From Dehalococcoidia bacterium SM23_28_2 (lineage in GTDB: Bacteria > Chloroflexota > Dehalococcoidia > SM23-28-2): a DNA stretch of 10,024 nucleotides. This document shows positions 1 to 6,633 of the stretch, one piece after another (the stretch's first letter is position 1; each line of letters starts with the position of its first letter). Location of the stretch: assembly GCA_001303545.1 (NCBI GenBank), contig LJUA01000054.1, forward strand, positions 1-10,024. Direction: 5' to 3'. Below the pieces are notes generated by a model that saw nothing but the letters and a program-made list of their open reading frames with translations, was not told where the DNA came from and searched no databases. The position numbers and the translations under genes were made by a program.

Positions 1-83
1 CGGGCCCGCCTCCGCCGCCTCGTCCTCTTCAGGGCAGGCGGTAGTAAGGCAGGCCTCCGCCCTGCCATCAGGAGGTATTCCAG
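1..83 (+). other. Leader and upstream segment of dapB
   Basis: No complete gene lies here. A frame entering from the left edge and stopping at TAG 42-44 would encode a short proline-rich tail, so an upstream plus-strand gene could end here, but this is too short to judge. A strong Shine-Dalgarno GGAGGT lies at 71-76, 7 nt before the GTG start of dapB. Two short, mutually exclusive pairings can be drawn: 48-53 with 61-66, and 53-58 with 71-76, the latter covering the Shine-Dalgarno. No clear -35/-10 pair was seen, so dapB transcription may begin upstream of the window. Confidence 0.4.
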
Positions 84-878
84 GTGGCTATCAGGGTACT
101 GATCAGCGGCACCGGCAACATGGGCCGGGAGGTTCTCCTGGCCGTCTGTCGAGACCCCGACCTGGAGCCGGTGGGCGTGGTGGAGAAGTTTTCCTCAGAG
201 GAGTTCCTTTCCCTTCCCGACAGCTCCGGTTTGGTGCCTTTGAGTGCAGATGCGACTGCGCTGCTGGCTCGGACGCGCCCGGAGGTGGTTGTCGACTTCA
301 CCAACGCTGAGTGGACGCCGATAGCAGCGCGCGCTGCTCTGGACGCAGGTGCGCGGTTTGTCAGCGGCACCACCGGCCTCTCCGATGAGTTCATGGCGGA
401 GCTGGAGCGAGAGTGCCGCCAAAGGCAACTGGGGGCGGTGTTGGCCGCCAATTTTGCCATCGGCGCTGTGCTCATGATCCACCTGGCCAAGCTGGCCGGT
501 CGCCATTTCGACTACGCGGAGATCATCGAGCTCCATCATGAGAAGAAGGCCGATGCCCCTTCCGGCACAGCTCTGGCTACGGCGCGGGCGATGCTCTCCG
601 TGCGCGGGCGTTCCTTCGAGCATCTTTCCACGGCGAAGAAGACGCTGGAGGGCACGCGCGGCGGTCTTCTTGACGGCATCACCATCCACAGTGTGCGGCT
701 GCCGGGGCTGGTCGCCCATCAAGAGGTGATCCTGGGAACCCTGGGGCAGACCCTCACCATTCGCCACGATACCACCAGCCGCGAGTCCTTCATGCCCGGC
801 GTGCTCCTGGCGATCAAAGAGGTGATGAAGCGCCAGGAGCTGATAGTGGGCCTGGACAAGCTCATCGGCCTGGATTGA
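84..878 (+). CDS. dapB: 4-hydroxy-tetrahydrodipicolinate reductase DapB
   Basis: Cytoplasmic NAD(P)H-dependent enzyme that reduces the DapA product to tetrahydrodipicolinate in the diaminopimelate/lysine pathway. The 264-residue product has the family's usual length. It opens with a Rossmann strand and the dinucleotide loop GTGNMG (about residues 10-15), carries GTTGLS near residue 95 and ANFAIG near 122, and has the diagnostic catalytic block ELHHEKKADAPSGTA (about residues 152-166) with the paired His and the Lys that act on the substrate. The C-terminal domain ends with the conserved segment around ESFMPGVLLAI. The GTG start is chosen because GGAGGT lies 7 nt upstream and the N-terminus begins right at the Rossmann strand. 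Its pathway partners asd and dapA lie on the opposite strand about 4 kb away, so the DAP genes here are split rather than in one operon. A separate rho promoter follows it after about 25 nt. Confidence 0.96.
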   Translation: MAIRVLISGTGNMGREVLLAVCRDPDLEPVGVVEKFSSEEFLSLPDSSGLVPLSADATALLARTRPEVVVDFTNAEWTPIAARAALDAGARFVSGTTGLSDEFMAELERECRQRQLGAVLAANFAIGAVLMIHLAKLAGRHFDYAEIIELHHEKKADAPSGTALATARAMLSVRGRSFEHLSTAKKTLEGTRGGLLDGITIHSVRLPGLVAHQEVILGTLGQTLTIRHDTTSRESFMPGVLLAIKEVMKRQELIVGLDKLIGLD

Positions 879-903
879 CGGGCTGGTGGATGAGTGCAGG
901 CAC

Positions 904-932
904 TTGCGTTGCGGTCGGACTTGCAGTACACT
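904..932 (+). promoter_or_regulatory. Predicted sigma70-type promoter of rho
   Basis: TTGCGT at 904-909 and TACACT at 927-932 are separated by exactly 17 bp, a good match to the housekeeping consensus. Transcription would start near 939 and give a leader of about 75 nt before the rho ATG. The promoter lies in the 136-bp gap after dapB, so rho can be expressed independently of dapB. Predicted from sequence only. Confidence 0.6.
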
Positions 933-970
933 GAAAGTGCCTCTTTTGCTACAGAATGACATTTCCCCAT

Positions 971-1004
971 TGTGCGAGCGACATTCGCGAGCCTAGGCTG
1001 CACA
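971..1004 (+). promoter_or_regulatory. Inverted repeats in rho leader
   Basis: TGTGC at 971-975 can pair with GCACA at 1000-1004, enclosing a perfect 10-nt palindrome, AGCCTAGGCT, at 990-999. Alternatively GCGA 974-977 can pair with TCGC 985-988. The structure would end at the rho Shine-Dalgarno (AGGAG 1004-1008). Rho is known in some bacteria to control its own gene through the leader, so a regulatory role is possible, but the stems are short and this is inference. Confidence 0.25.
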
Positions 1005-1014
1005 GGAGATCACC

Positions 1015-2280
1015 ATGAACCTAGCCGAACTGGAGGCTAAGACCCGCGAAGAGCTGATGGAGGTGGCCAAGGATCTGGGCGTCACCGGCCACACCTCGCT
1101 CAGGAAGCAGGACCTCATCTTCCGCATCCTTCAGGCCCGTGCCGAGCAGCAAGGCAATCTGCTGGCGGGAGGCGTCCTGGAGATCGTGGATGAGGGCTAC
1201 GGCTTTCTGCGGGGCGACGGCCTCCGCCCGGGCGCTGGCGATGTCTACGTCTCGCAGTCGCAGATCCGCCGCTTTGGCCTGAGGACCGGCGACTACGTCA
1301 CAGGGCAGGTGCGGCCGCCCAAGGACAGCGAGAAGTACTACGGCCTGCTGCGGGTAGAGGCGATCAATAGCATCGATCCGGAGATTGCCAGGAATCGGCC
1401 CCACTTCGGGGCGCTCACGCCTGTCTTCCCCGACAAGCTGATCAATCTGGAGACGAATCCGAAGGCGCTGTCGGCTCGCCTGGTGAACCTGGTGGCTCCC
1501 ATCGGTCACGGCCAGCGGGGGATGATCGTCTCGCCGCCGAAGGCGGGCAAGACGATGCTCCTCAAGAGCATCGCCAGGGCGACCATCACCAACTATGAGG
1601 ATATCCATGTGATGGTCCTTCTCATCGGCGAGCGGCCGGAGGAGGTGACCGACTGGCGGCGCACAGTGGAGGAGGCGGAGGTGGTGGCGGCCACCTTCGA
1701 TGATGCCGTGGAGGATCAGACGCGGGTCGCGGAGATGGGCCTGGAGCGGGCCAAGCGGCTGGTGGAGTGCGGCAAGGACGTGGTCGTTCTGCTGGACGGC
1801 ATCACTCGCCTCACCCGCGCCTACAACCTGGCTGTACCTCCCAGCGGTCGCACTCTGTCGGGGGGTATCGATCCGGCGTCGCTTCATCCCTCCAAGCGCT
1901 TCTTTGGCACCGCCCGCAACACCGAGGAGGGCGGCAGCCTGACGATCGTTGCCACCTGCCTGATCGACACCGGTAGCCGCATGGACGAGGTGATCTACGA
2001 GGAGTTCAAGGGCACCGGCAACATGGAGATACACCTCGACCGGCGCCTCTCCGAGAAGCACATCTTTCCGGCCATCGATGTCACACGTAGCAGCACTCGC
2101 CGCGATGACCTCCTGTTTGATGAGGACACCTACAGGCAGGTGATGCTCCTGCGGCGGATGCTCGCCCTGGTGAACGCCGATGGCGGCAGCGGCAAAGACG
2201 CCACTCAACTGATCCTCGAGCGGCTGAACAAGACTCAGAACAACGCCGAGTTCCTGGCCACCCTCAAGGACGCAATGTAG
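1015..2280 (+). CDS. rho: Transcription termination factor Rho
   Basis: Hexameric RNA-dependent ATPase/helicase that binds nascent RNA and releases RNA polymerase. The 421 residues match the compact form of the family. Residues 1-45 are a Rho N-terminal helical domain. Residues 50-120 form the cold-shock-like RNA-binding domain with the RNP1 motif GYGFLR (61-66). The ATPase domain follows, with Walker A SPPKAGKTM (173-181), the catalytic Glu in GERPEEVTD (205-213), Walker B VVVLLD (256-261), and the downstream GGIDPASLHPSKRFFG and EEGGSLT loops that form the secondary RNA site and ATP-site lining. No acidic or Asp/Asn-rich insertion is present between the N-terminal and RNA-binding domains, unlike some high-GC Rho proteins. 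AGGAG at 1004-1008 supports the ATG. All key residues appear intact. A functional Rho fits the scarcity of intrinsic terminators in this window. Confidence 0.98.
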   Translation: MNLAELEAKTREELMEVAKDLGVTGHTSLRKQDLIFRILQARAEQQGNLLAGGVLEIVDEGYGFLRGDGLRPGAGDVYVSQSQIRRFGLRTGDYVTGQVRPPKDSEKYYGLLRVEAINSIDPEIARNRPHFGALTPVFPDKLINLETNPKALSARLVNLVAPIGHGQRGMIVSPPKAGKTMLLKSIARATITNYEDIHVMVLLIGERPEEVTDWRRTVEEAEVVAATFDDAVEDQTRVAEMGLERAKRLVECGKDVVVLLDGITRLTRAYNLAVPPSGRTLSGGIDPASLHPSKRFFGTARNTEEGGSLTIVATCLIDTGSRMDEVIYEEFKGTGNMEIHLDRRLSEKHIFPAIDVTRSSTRRDDLLFDEDTYRQVMLLRRMLALVNADGGSGKDATQLILERLNKTQNNAEFLATLKDAM

Positions 2281-2339
2281 AAGCGGGTCGGGAAGGTGCG
2301 GCGGCTCCTCTCGCGGGGACTAGAGCGGTAGAAGCTGTC

Positions 2340-3080
2340 ATGGAGTCGGGTATCGACGCTGGTCCCCACTGCAACGTATGCGGGTCCGGGAAGGGCTTTG
2401 CGCATTCAACTGCTTACCATCCGCGGGAGAGCTACGTATGCGCGTCGTGTGGGTCCATTAGCCGCGATCGCATGCTGGTATTCGCGCTGGGACTGTGCCT
2501 GGGGTTCTCGGTTCCCCTGGCGGCATGGAAGCCTAGCCCTGCGATGACCCTGCTCGAGACATCCGGGTATCGAGGTCACCCGAGGTTCCTGCGGACTGCC
2601 TTCCGTTATCTCAATCTGATCTACGAAGGGGTGGCGGAGGAAGGCCTGCTCGCCGACGTGGCGAGCCTTCCCCTGCGGGACGAGAGCATCGATATCGTCC
2701 TTTCCTCGGACGTCTTTGAACACGTTCGAGACGACGTATCCGGGTTCTCCGAGATCGCACGGGCCCTCAGGCCGGGAGGATACTTCATCCTTCAGGTACC
2801 GGCGATTGGTGAACTGGAGAAAACGCGCGTCCTTGTCGAGGCGCGCGGCGATGAAGACGTCTTTCTGGCACCGCCCGAGTACCACGCTGAGCACACGCTG
2901 GTCTACCGCTACTACGGCAACGACATTGTGGACCGGCTCCGTGCGCTTGGACTGAGTGTCCTCCTATTTCGTGGACGTGTTCCCGCAAGCTGCATAACAG
3001 AACAAAGTGTGCTCGTCGGTCAGAAGGCGTCTTGTCTCTCCCTTGGGCCCAGGGAGCCGGGCGATCGCGCCTGGAGCTGA
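2340..3080 (+). CDS. Class I SAM-dependent methyltransferase with N-terminal zinc-knuckle-like Cys motif
   Basis: The 246-residue product begins with two CxxC pairs (Cys11/Cys14 and Cys34/Cys37), a likely zinc-binding knuckle, followed by a Methyltransf_11-type core. The post-I to IV region is recognisable: LLADVASLPLRDESIDIVLS (103-122), then SDVFEHVRD (123-131), and motif V/VI as LRPGGYFILQVP (143-154). Motif I is unusual: where the glycine-rich SAM loop should be it reads LLETSGYRGHPRFL (71-84). Proteins of this build often sit in surface-polysaccharide gene sets, but no such set is visible here, so the substrate is unknown. It starts 59 nt after rho with no strong Shine-Dalgarno and no obvious promoter, so it may be read through from rho. 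Third codon positions are visibly less G/C-biased than in rho or purA, suggesting later acquisition. Methyltransferase fold is likely; target cannot be assigned. Confidence 0.8.
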   Translation: MESGIDAGPHCNVCGSGKGFAHSTAYHPRESYVCASCGSISRDRMLVFALGLCLGFSVPLAAWKPSPAMTLLETSGYRGHPRFLRTAFRYLNLIYEGVAEEGLLADVASLPLRDESIDIVLSSDVFEHVRDDVSGFSEIARALRPGGYFILQVPAIGELEKTRVLVEARGDEDVFLAPPEYHAEHTLVYRYYGNDIVDRLRALGLSVLLFRGRVPASCITEQSVLVGQKASCLSLGPREPGDRAWS

Positions 3081-3198
3081 TCATCTGTGACAACTGCCCC
3101 CGTACGCTGAACCCCGACCAAACCAACACAGACGAATCGATCTGCCCGCCGGGCGGTGGGGGCGAACTGGGGGATGTCTGGCGGAAAGCCGCGCCTCT

Positions 3199-3227
3199 TT
3201 GCAGCAGGTTTCCTTTCTTGCTATACT
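3199..3227 (+). promoter_or_regulatory. Predicted strong promoter of purA, with extended -10
   Basis: TTGCAG at 3199-3204 and TATACT at 3222-3227 are separated by 17 bp, and a TG at 3219-3220 gives an extended -10 element. Transcription would start near 3234, leaving a leader of about 78 nt before the purA ATG. This is the best-looking promoter in the window. The preceding stretch, 3081-3198, holds no gene or other feature I can support. Confidence 0.7.
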
Positions 3228-3250
3228 CGCCGCGGGTAAGAAACAAAACG

Positions 3251-3311
3251 AAAGGAGAGGAGCCGCCAGGGGCCCTTAGGCCGAGAGCTCATTGGTCTCT
3301 GGCGGAAAGTT
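3251..3311 (+). promoter_or_regulatory. Structured purA leader: Shine-Dalgarno separated from ATG by a 12-bp hairpin
   Basis: A purine-rich Shine-Dalgarno stretch, AAAGGAGAGGAG, occupies 3251-3262, 49 nt before the purA ATG, which is too far for normal use. The bases in between form a hairpin: CCGCCAGGGGCC (3263-3274) pairs with GGTCTCTGGCGG (3294-3305), 12 consecutive pairs including two G-U, with a 19-nt loop. The hairpin starts directly after the Shine-Dalgarno and ends 6 nt before the ATG, so folding would bring GGAG to a normal 6-nt spacing. The only nearer Shine-Dalgarno-like bases (GGCGG 3301-3305) are within the stem. Structure is read from sequence; the role in translation is inference. 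Confidence 0.55.
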
Positions 3312-4601
3312 ATGCCAGTAGTCATTATCATTGGCGGTCAATGGGGAGACGAAGGCAAGGGCCGGGTTGTGGACCTCGTCGCGCGCAAGGCGGACATCGT
3401 GGCCCGCTACTCGGGAGGCAACAACGCCGGCCATACCGTAGTCAACGAATTCGGCGAGAGCCGGCTTCATCTAGTGCCGGCGGGCATCTTCTATCCGGAC
3501 AAGGTTTGTGTCATCGGCAACGGCGTGATCATCGACCCCAAGGTGCTCCTGGAGGAGATCGACGACCTGCAGTCGCGGGGGGTGACCTTCGACAACTTGC
3601 GCATCAGTGGGCGCTGCCAGATCATTATGCCCTGGCACCTGATGATCGACCGCCTGGACGAGGAGCTGCGAGGCAAGGGGGCGATCGGCACGACCGCCCG
3701 AGGCGTGGGGCCCTGCTTTTCCGACAAGGTGGCGCGCGCAGGCATCCGCATGGCCGATCTAATCGACCCCGAGGGCTTTCGCGAGCGCCTGTCCTTCGCC
3801 CTGCCCTACAAGAACGCCTTCCTGGAGAAGGTCTACGGAGCGGAGCCCCTGTCGTTCGACGAGGTATATTCCACCTACTCGGAGTACGCCGCCAGGATCG
3901 CGCCCTTCGTCACCGAGACTGCGGAGCTGGTGCAGGACGCACTGGAGCGGGGCGAGACCATTCTTATGGAGGGGGCGCAGGGCACGCTTCTTGACCTCGA
4001 TGCTGGGACCTACGAGTTCGTGACCTCCGCGACGCCCTCCTCCATGGCCGCGGGCGCTGGCGTTGGGCTCGGCATCGGCCCCACCCAGATATCGAAGGTG
4101 CTGGCGGTCTACAAGGCCTATCAGACGCGGGTGGGCAACGGGCCTATGCCCACTGAGCTCATGGGCGAGGAGGGCGACACCCTGCGCGAGCGGGGACATG
4201 AGTATGGGGCCACCACTGGCCGGCCTCGCCGTTGTGGCTGGTTCGATGCGGTGGCCAGCCGGTATACTCGGCGCCTCAATAATCTGACCGGGATGGTCAT
4301 GACTCGCCTGGACGTGCTCGATGACTATCCCACCATCAAGGTGTGCACAGCCTATCGTCTGGACGGCAAGGTCACCAAGATCTTCCCCAGCAGCACGAGG
4401 GCGCTCATGCGGGTGGAGCCCATCTACGAGGAGCTACCCGGCTGGCAAAAGGACACCAAGGAGTGCCGGGCCTTCAAAGACCTGCCGCCGCAGGCCCGAT
4501 CCTACATCAAGCGCATCGAGGAGCTTGTGGGCTGCCCGATAGACATGGTGTCCGTGGGCCCCCAGCGCGAGCAGGCGGTCATCATCAACCCCATCATCTG
4601 A
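3312..4601 (+). CDS. purA: Adenylosuccinate synthetase PurA
   Basis: Cytoplasmic GTP-dependent ligase that joins aspartate to IMP, the first committed step from IMP to AMP. The 429 residues match the family's length. The N-terminus carries the GTP/IMP signature GGQWGDEGKG (8-17) with the catalytic Asp13, and GGNNAGHTV (35-43) with the catalytic His41. Further on are GTTARGVGPCFSDKVAR (the IMP-binding segment), EGAQGTLLDLDAGTYEFVT, and TTGRPRRCGWFD. The ATG at 3312 is fixed by the universal N-terminus beginning only a few residues before GGQWGDEGKG. Small departures from the commonest form are seen (VGNGPMPTE for VGxGPFPTE; a Glu in GTYEFVTS), none at the catalytic positions. It has its own promoter and an unusual hairpin leader, and faces dapA across a 56-bp convergent gap. 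purH, which supplies its IMP substrate, lies further right on the other strand. Confidence 0.97.
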   Translation: MPVVIIIGGQWGDEGKGRVVDLVARKADIVARYSGGNNAGHTVVNEFGESRLHLVPAGIFYPDKVCVIGNGVIIDPKVLLEEIDDLQSRGVTFDNLRISGRCQIIMPWHLMIDRLDEELRGKGAIGTTARGVGPCFSDKVARAGIRMADLIDPEGFRERLSFALPYKNAFLEKVYGAEPLSFDEVYSTYSEYAARIAPFVTETAELVQDALERGETILMEGAQGTLLDLDAGTYEFVTSATPSSMAAGAGVGLGIGPTQISKVLAVYKAYQTRVGNGPMPTELMGEEGDTLRERGHEYGATTGRPRRCGWFDAVASRYTRRLNNLTGMVMTRLDVLDDYPTIKVCTAYRLDGKVTKIFPSSTRALMRVEPIYEELPGWQKDTKECRAFKDLPPQARSYIKRIEELVGCPIDMVSVGPQREQAVIINPII

Positions 4602-4657
4602 GGCGCTGTCCGCCTTCGTCTCTACCGCCCGTTCAGGGTCAGCGGATCTAGTGCGCC

Positions 4658-5551
4658 CTAGACCGGCAGGTCGATGTGGTGGCGGCGCACCTCGGCCATG
4701 ATCTTCTCGCCCGTGGCCTCATCCGGCTCCACCAGCGGCAGGCGAGGCGGCCCCACTCGGAAGCCAACCTGGTTCAGGGCGTACTTTATGGGAATGGGGT
4801 TGGTGGACAGGGTCATCAGGGCGTTGTTGAGGGGCAACAGCCTGCGATGGATGCTCGACGCCTCATCCGTTCGTCCCGCCAGGAAGCTCTCGATGAGCTG
4901 CTTCATCTGGAGGCCGGCCAGGTGGGAGATGACGCAGATCACCCCGTAGCCGCCGAGGGTAAGGATGAGCAGCGTGTCGCCGTCGTTGCCGCTCCAGACG
5001 CGGAAGCCCTTCTCGGCGTCCTGGATGATGGCGGCGATCTGGCCGAAGTTGCTGCTGGCCTCCTTCACCCCCACGATGTTCGGGATGCGCGACAGGCGTA
5101 TGGTCGTCTCCGCCGTCATGTTGGTGCCGGTGCGCCCGGGGATGTTGTAGAGGATGCAGGGAAGGCTGGCGCTCTTGGCGATCGCCTCGAAGTGGCGGAA
5201 GAGGCCTTCCTGGGTCGGCCGGTTGTAGTAGGGCACCGTCAGGAGGAGGCCGTCCACGCCCACCTTTTCCGCCTCGCGGGAGAGCTCGATGCTCTCGGCG
5301 GTGTTGTAGTTGCCGGTGCCGGCGACCACCACGCCGCGGTTGCCTATCGCTTCCTTTACCTCGGCGAACAGCCGCAGCTTCTCCTCGTGGGAGAGCGTGG
5401 GCGTCTCGCCGGTGGTGCCGCCGATCACCAGGCCTTCGCTGCCTGAGTCAAGAAGGGCACTGGCAAGACGCTTAGCCTGCGCGTAGTCGACTTCTCCCTT
5501 CTCACTGAAGGGGGTGACCATAGCTGTCAGCAGTCGTCCCAGCTCCGCCAT
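4658..5551 (-). CDS. dapA: 4-hydroxy-tetrahydrodipicolinate synthase DapA
   Basis: Class I aldolase that condenses pyruvate with aspartate semialdehyde, the branch point into diaminopimelate and lysine. The 297-residue product is a full-length TIM barrel. The active site is complete: GGTTGE (44-49) with the catalytic Thr, PYYNRP (107-112) with the neighbouring-subunit Tyr, LYNIPGRTG (134-142) with the proton-relay Tyr135 and the carboxylate-binding Arg140, and GVKEAS (161-166) with the Schiff-base Lys163. A GGGGAGGT Shine-Dalgarno (5557-5564 on the minus strand) overlaps the stop of asd, and the intergenic gap is 12 nt, so asd and dapA are one transcription unit with asd first. His55 and Glu86 correspond to positions that contact lysine in feedback-inhibited enzymes, so lysine feedback is possible but not certain. 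Confidence 0.97.
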   Translation of the reverse strand: MAELGRLLTAMVTPFSEKGEVDYAQAKRLASALLDSGSEGLVIGGTTGETPTLSHEEKLRLFAEVKEAIGNRGVVVAGTGNYNTAESIELSREAEKVGVDGLLLTVPYYNRPTQEGLFRHFEAIAKSASLPCILYNIPGRTGTNMTAETTIRLSRIPNIVGVKEASSNFGQIAAIIQDAEKGFRVWSGNDGDTLLILTLGGYGVICVISHLAGLQMKQLIESFLAGRTDEASSIHRRLLPLNNALMTLSTNPIPIKYALNQVGFRVGPPRLPLVEPDEATGEKIMAEVRRHHIDLPV

Positions 5552-5563
5552 CGTAAACCTCCC

Positions 5564-6580
5564 CTATATCAGATTGCGGGCAATCAGGTCTTCGCCGATC
5601 TGGATGGAGTTGAGAGCCGCCCCCTTGCGCAGGTTGTCGGACACCACCCACATGGCGAAGCCATTGGGATGGGAGACATCCTGGCGGATGCGGCCCACGA
5701 AGGTGCTATCGCGGGCAGCGGCCGTCCAGGGCTGAGGGTAGAGGCTGATGCTGGGCTCGTCCTGAACGGTGATACCTGGCGCCTCCCGGAGGAGGTTCCG
5801 TATCTCGTCCGCGGACATGGAGTGGCTCAGCTCCACGTGTACCGCCGCACTATTAGCGACAAATACTGGCACTCGTACGCAGGTGGCCGAGATCGCAAGT
5901 TCGGGTTCGTGCATGATCTTGCGCGTCTCTTGAACCATCTTCCACTCTTCCTTGGTGTAGCCGTTGTCCAGGAACACATCGATCTCCGGCAGAAGGTTGA
6001 AGGCGATCTGGTGGGGATAGACGTGAGGCATGACGTTCTTGCCGTCGAGCACCGCCCGCGCCTGCTCCGTCAGCTCAGCGACGGCGCGAGCGCCGGTAGC
6101 GGAGACCGCCTGGTAGGTGTCGACGATGACGCGCTTGATGGGGTTGACCTGATGGATTGGCCAGAGGGCCAGCACTACGGGGGTGGTGGAGGAGTTGGGG
6201 ATGGCGACAACGCCTCGATGTTGCTCAAGGTCGTCGCCGTTGACCTCCGGCACCACCAGCGGCACATCTGGCTCCATCCGCCAGACGGGGCTATCGTCGA
6301 TCACTACCGCCCCTGCCTTGACGGCCGCCGGCACCAGGTTCCGTGATATCTCCGGCGTGGCCCCGAAGAAAGCGATATCCGCGCCGGCAAAGGAGTTGTT
6401 GCTGGTTTCTTGGACCTCTATCTCTTGTTCGCCCACCAGCAATTTCTTTCCCTGGGAGCGGGAGGAGGCCAGCAGGCGCAGAGCCTTGATGGGAAAGTGG
6501 CGCTGGAAGAGCAATCTGACCAGCTCCCGACCCACTAGCCCGGTGGCCCCCACGATCGCTACGCTTAATTCCCTGGACAT
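5564..6580 (-). CDS. asd: Aspartate-semialdehyde dehydrogenase family protein lacking the catalytic Cys and His
   Basis: Homologue of the NADPH enzyme that turns aspartyl phosphate into aspartate semialdehyde for the lysine, threonine and methionine branches; here first gene of an asd-dapA pair. The 338 residues match the family. The Rossmann loop GATGLVGRE (11-19) and LLASSRSQGKKL (37-48), the phosphate-site Arg in RMEPDVPLVVPEVN (101-114), TYQAVS (155-160) with the substrate-site Gln157, EEWKMVQETRKI (211-222), CVRVPV (234-239) with the substrate-site Arg, VGRIRQD (295-301) and WVVSDNLRKGAALN (311-324) are all present. However, the hallmark PNCST is PNSST (128-132), putting Ser130 in place of the catalytic Cys, and the GHS after CVRVPV is ANS, putting Asn243 in place of the acid/base His. 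SGTG is also SATG (160-163). Both replacements were confirmed by reading the codons (TCC and AAT). The reading frame is clean, so it is a conserved-looking but probably inactive or altered enzyme. Start follows GGGAG at 4 nt. Confidence 0.85.
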   Translation of the reverse strand: MSRELSVAIVGATGLVGRELVRLLFQRHFPIKALRLLASSRSQGKKLLVGEQEIEVQETSNNSFAGADIAFFGATPEISRNLVPAAVKAGAVVIDDSPVWRMEPDVPLVVPEVNGDDLEQHRGVVAIPNSSTTPVVLALWPIHQVNPIKRVIVDTYQAVSATGARAVAELTEQARAVLDGKNVMPHVYPHQIAFNLLPEIDVFLDNGYTKEEWKMVQETRKIMHEPELAISATCVRVPVFVANSAAVHVELSHSMSADEIRNLLREAPGITVQDEPSISLYPQPWTAAARDSTFVGRIRQDVSHPNGFAMWVVSDNLRKGAALNSIQIGEDLIARNLI

Positions 6581-6602
6581 TGGACTCCCGCTGGCAACAC
6601 TT

Positions 6603-6627
6603 AAAAAGATGGCCGCTCCCCTGCGGC
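6603..6627 (-). promoter_or_regulatory. Hairpin plus U-run in asd leader
   Basis: On the minus strand GCCGC (6623-6627) pairs with GCGGC (6612-6616) around a 6-nt loop, followed after four bases by five U residues (6603-6607). The predicted asd transcript starts almost exactly at the first base of this stem. It resembles a weak terminator: it could help stop transcripts arriving from the glycosyltransferase gene, stabilise the asd mRNA 5' end, or act as an attenuator. The stem is short and the spacing to the U-run is not ideal, so this is tentative. At about 47 nt the leader is too short for a lysine riboswitch. Confidence 0.3.
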
Positions 6628-6633
6628 GCGAAC

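Noticed and set aside
3..44. Proline-rich C-terminus of an upstream plus-strand gene ending at TAG 42-44
   Set aside because: Only 13 codons are visible and GC-rich sequence gives proline-rich frames by chance; it cannot be supported from this window.
195..962. 255-codon minus-strand open frame over dapB and the rho promoter
   Set aside because: A shadow of dapB; no motif, and it overlaps a likely promoter.
1021..2208. 395-codon open frame antisense to rho
   Set aside because: It mirrors rho exactly, its translation is low-complexity and His/Arg/Leu-rich with no family signature, and long antisense frames are expected in GC-rich coding DNA.
3032..3994. 320-codon plus-strand open frame from the methyltransferase end into purA
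   Set aside because: It runs through the purA promoter and hairpin and is out of frame with purA; the translation is Arg/Gly-rich noise.
4602..4664. Possible bidirectional terminator between purA and dapA (TCTAG/CTAGA at 4647-4662; GGCGC/GCGCC at 4602-4657)
   Set aside because: The stems are only 5 bp, one has a very long loop, and there is no T-run on either strand.
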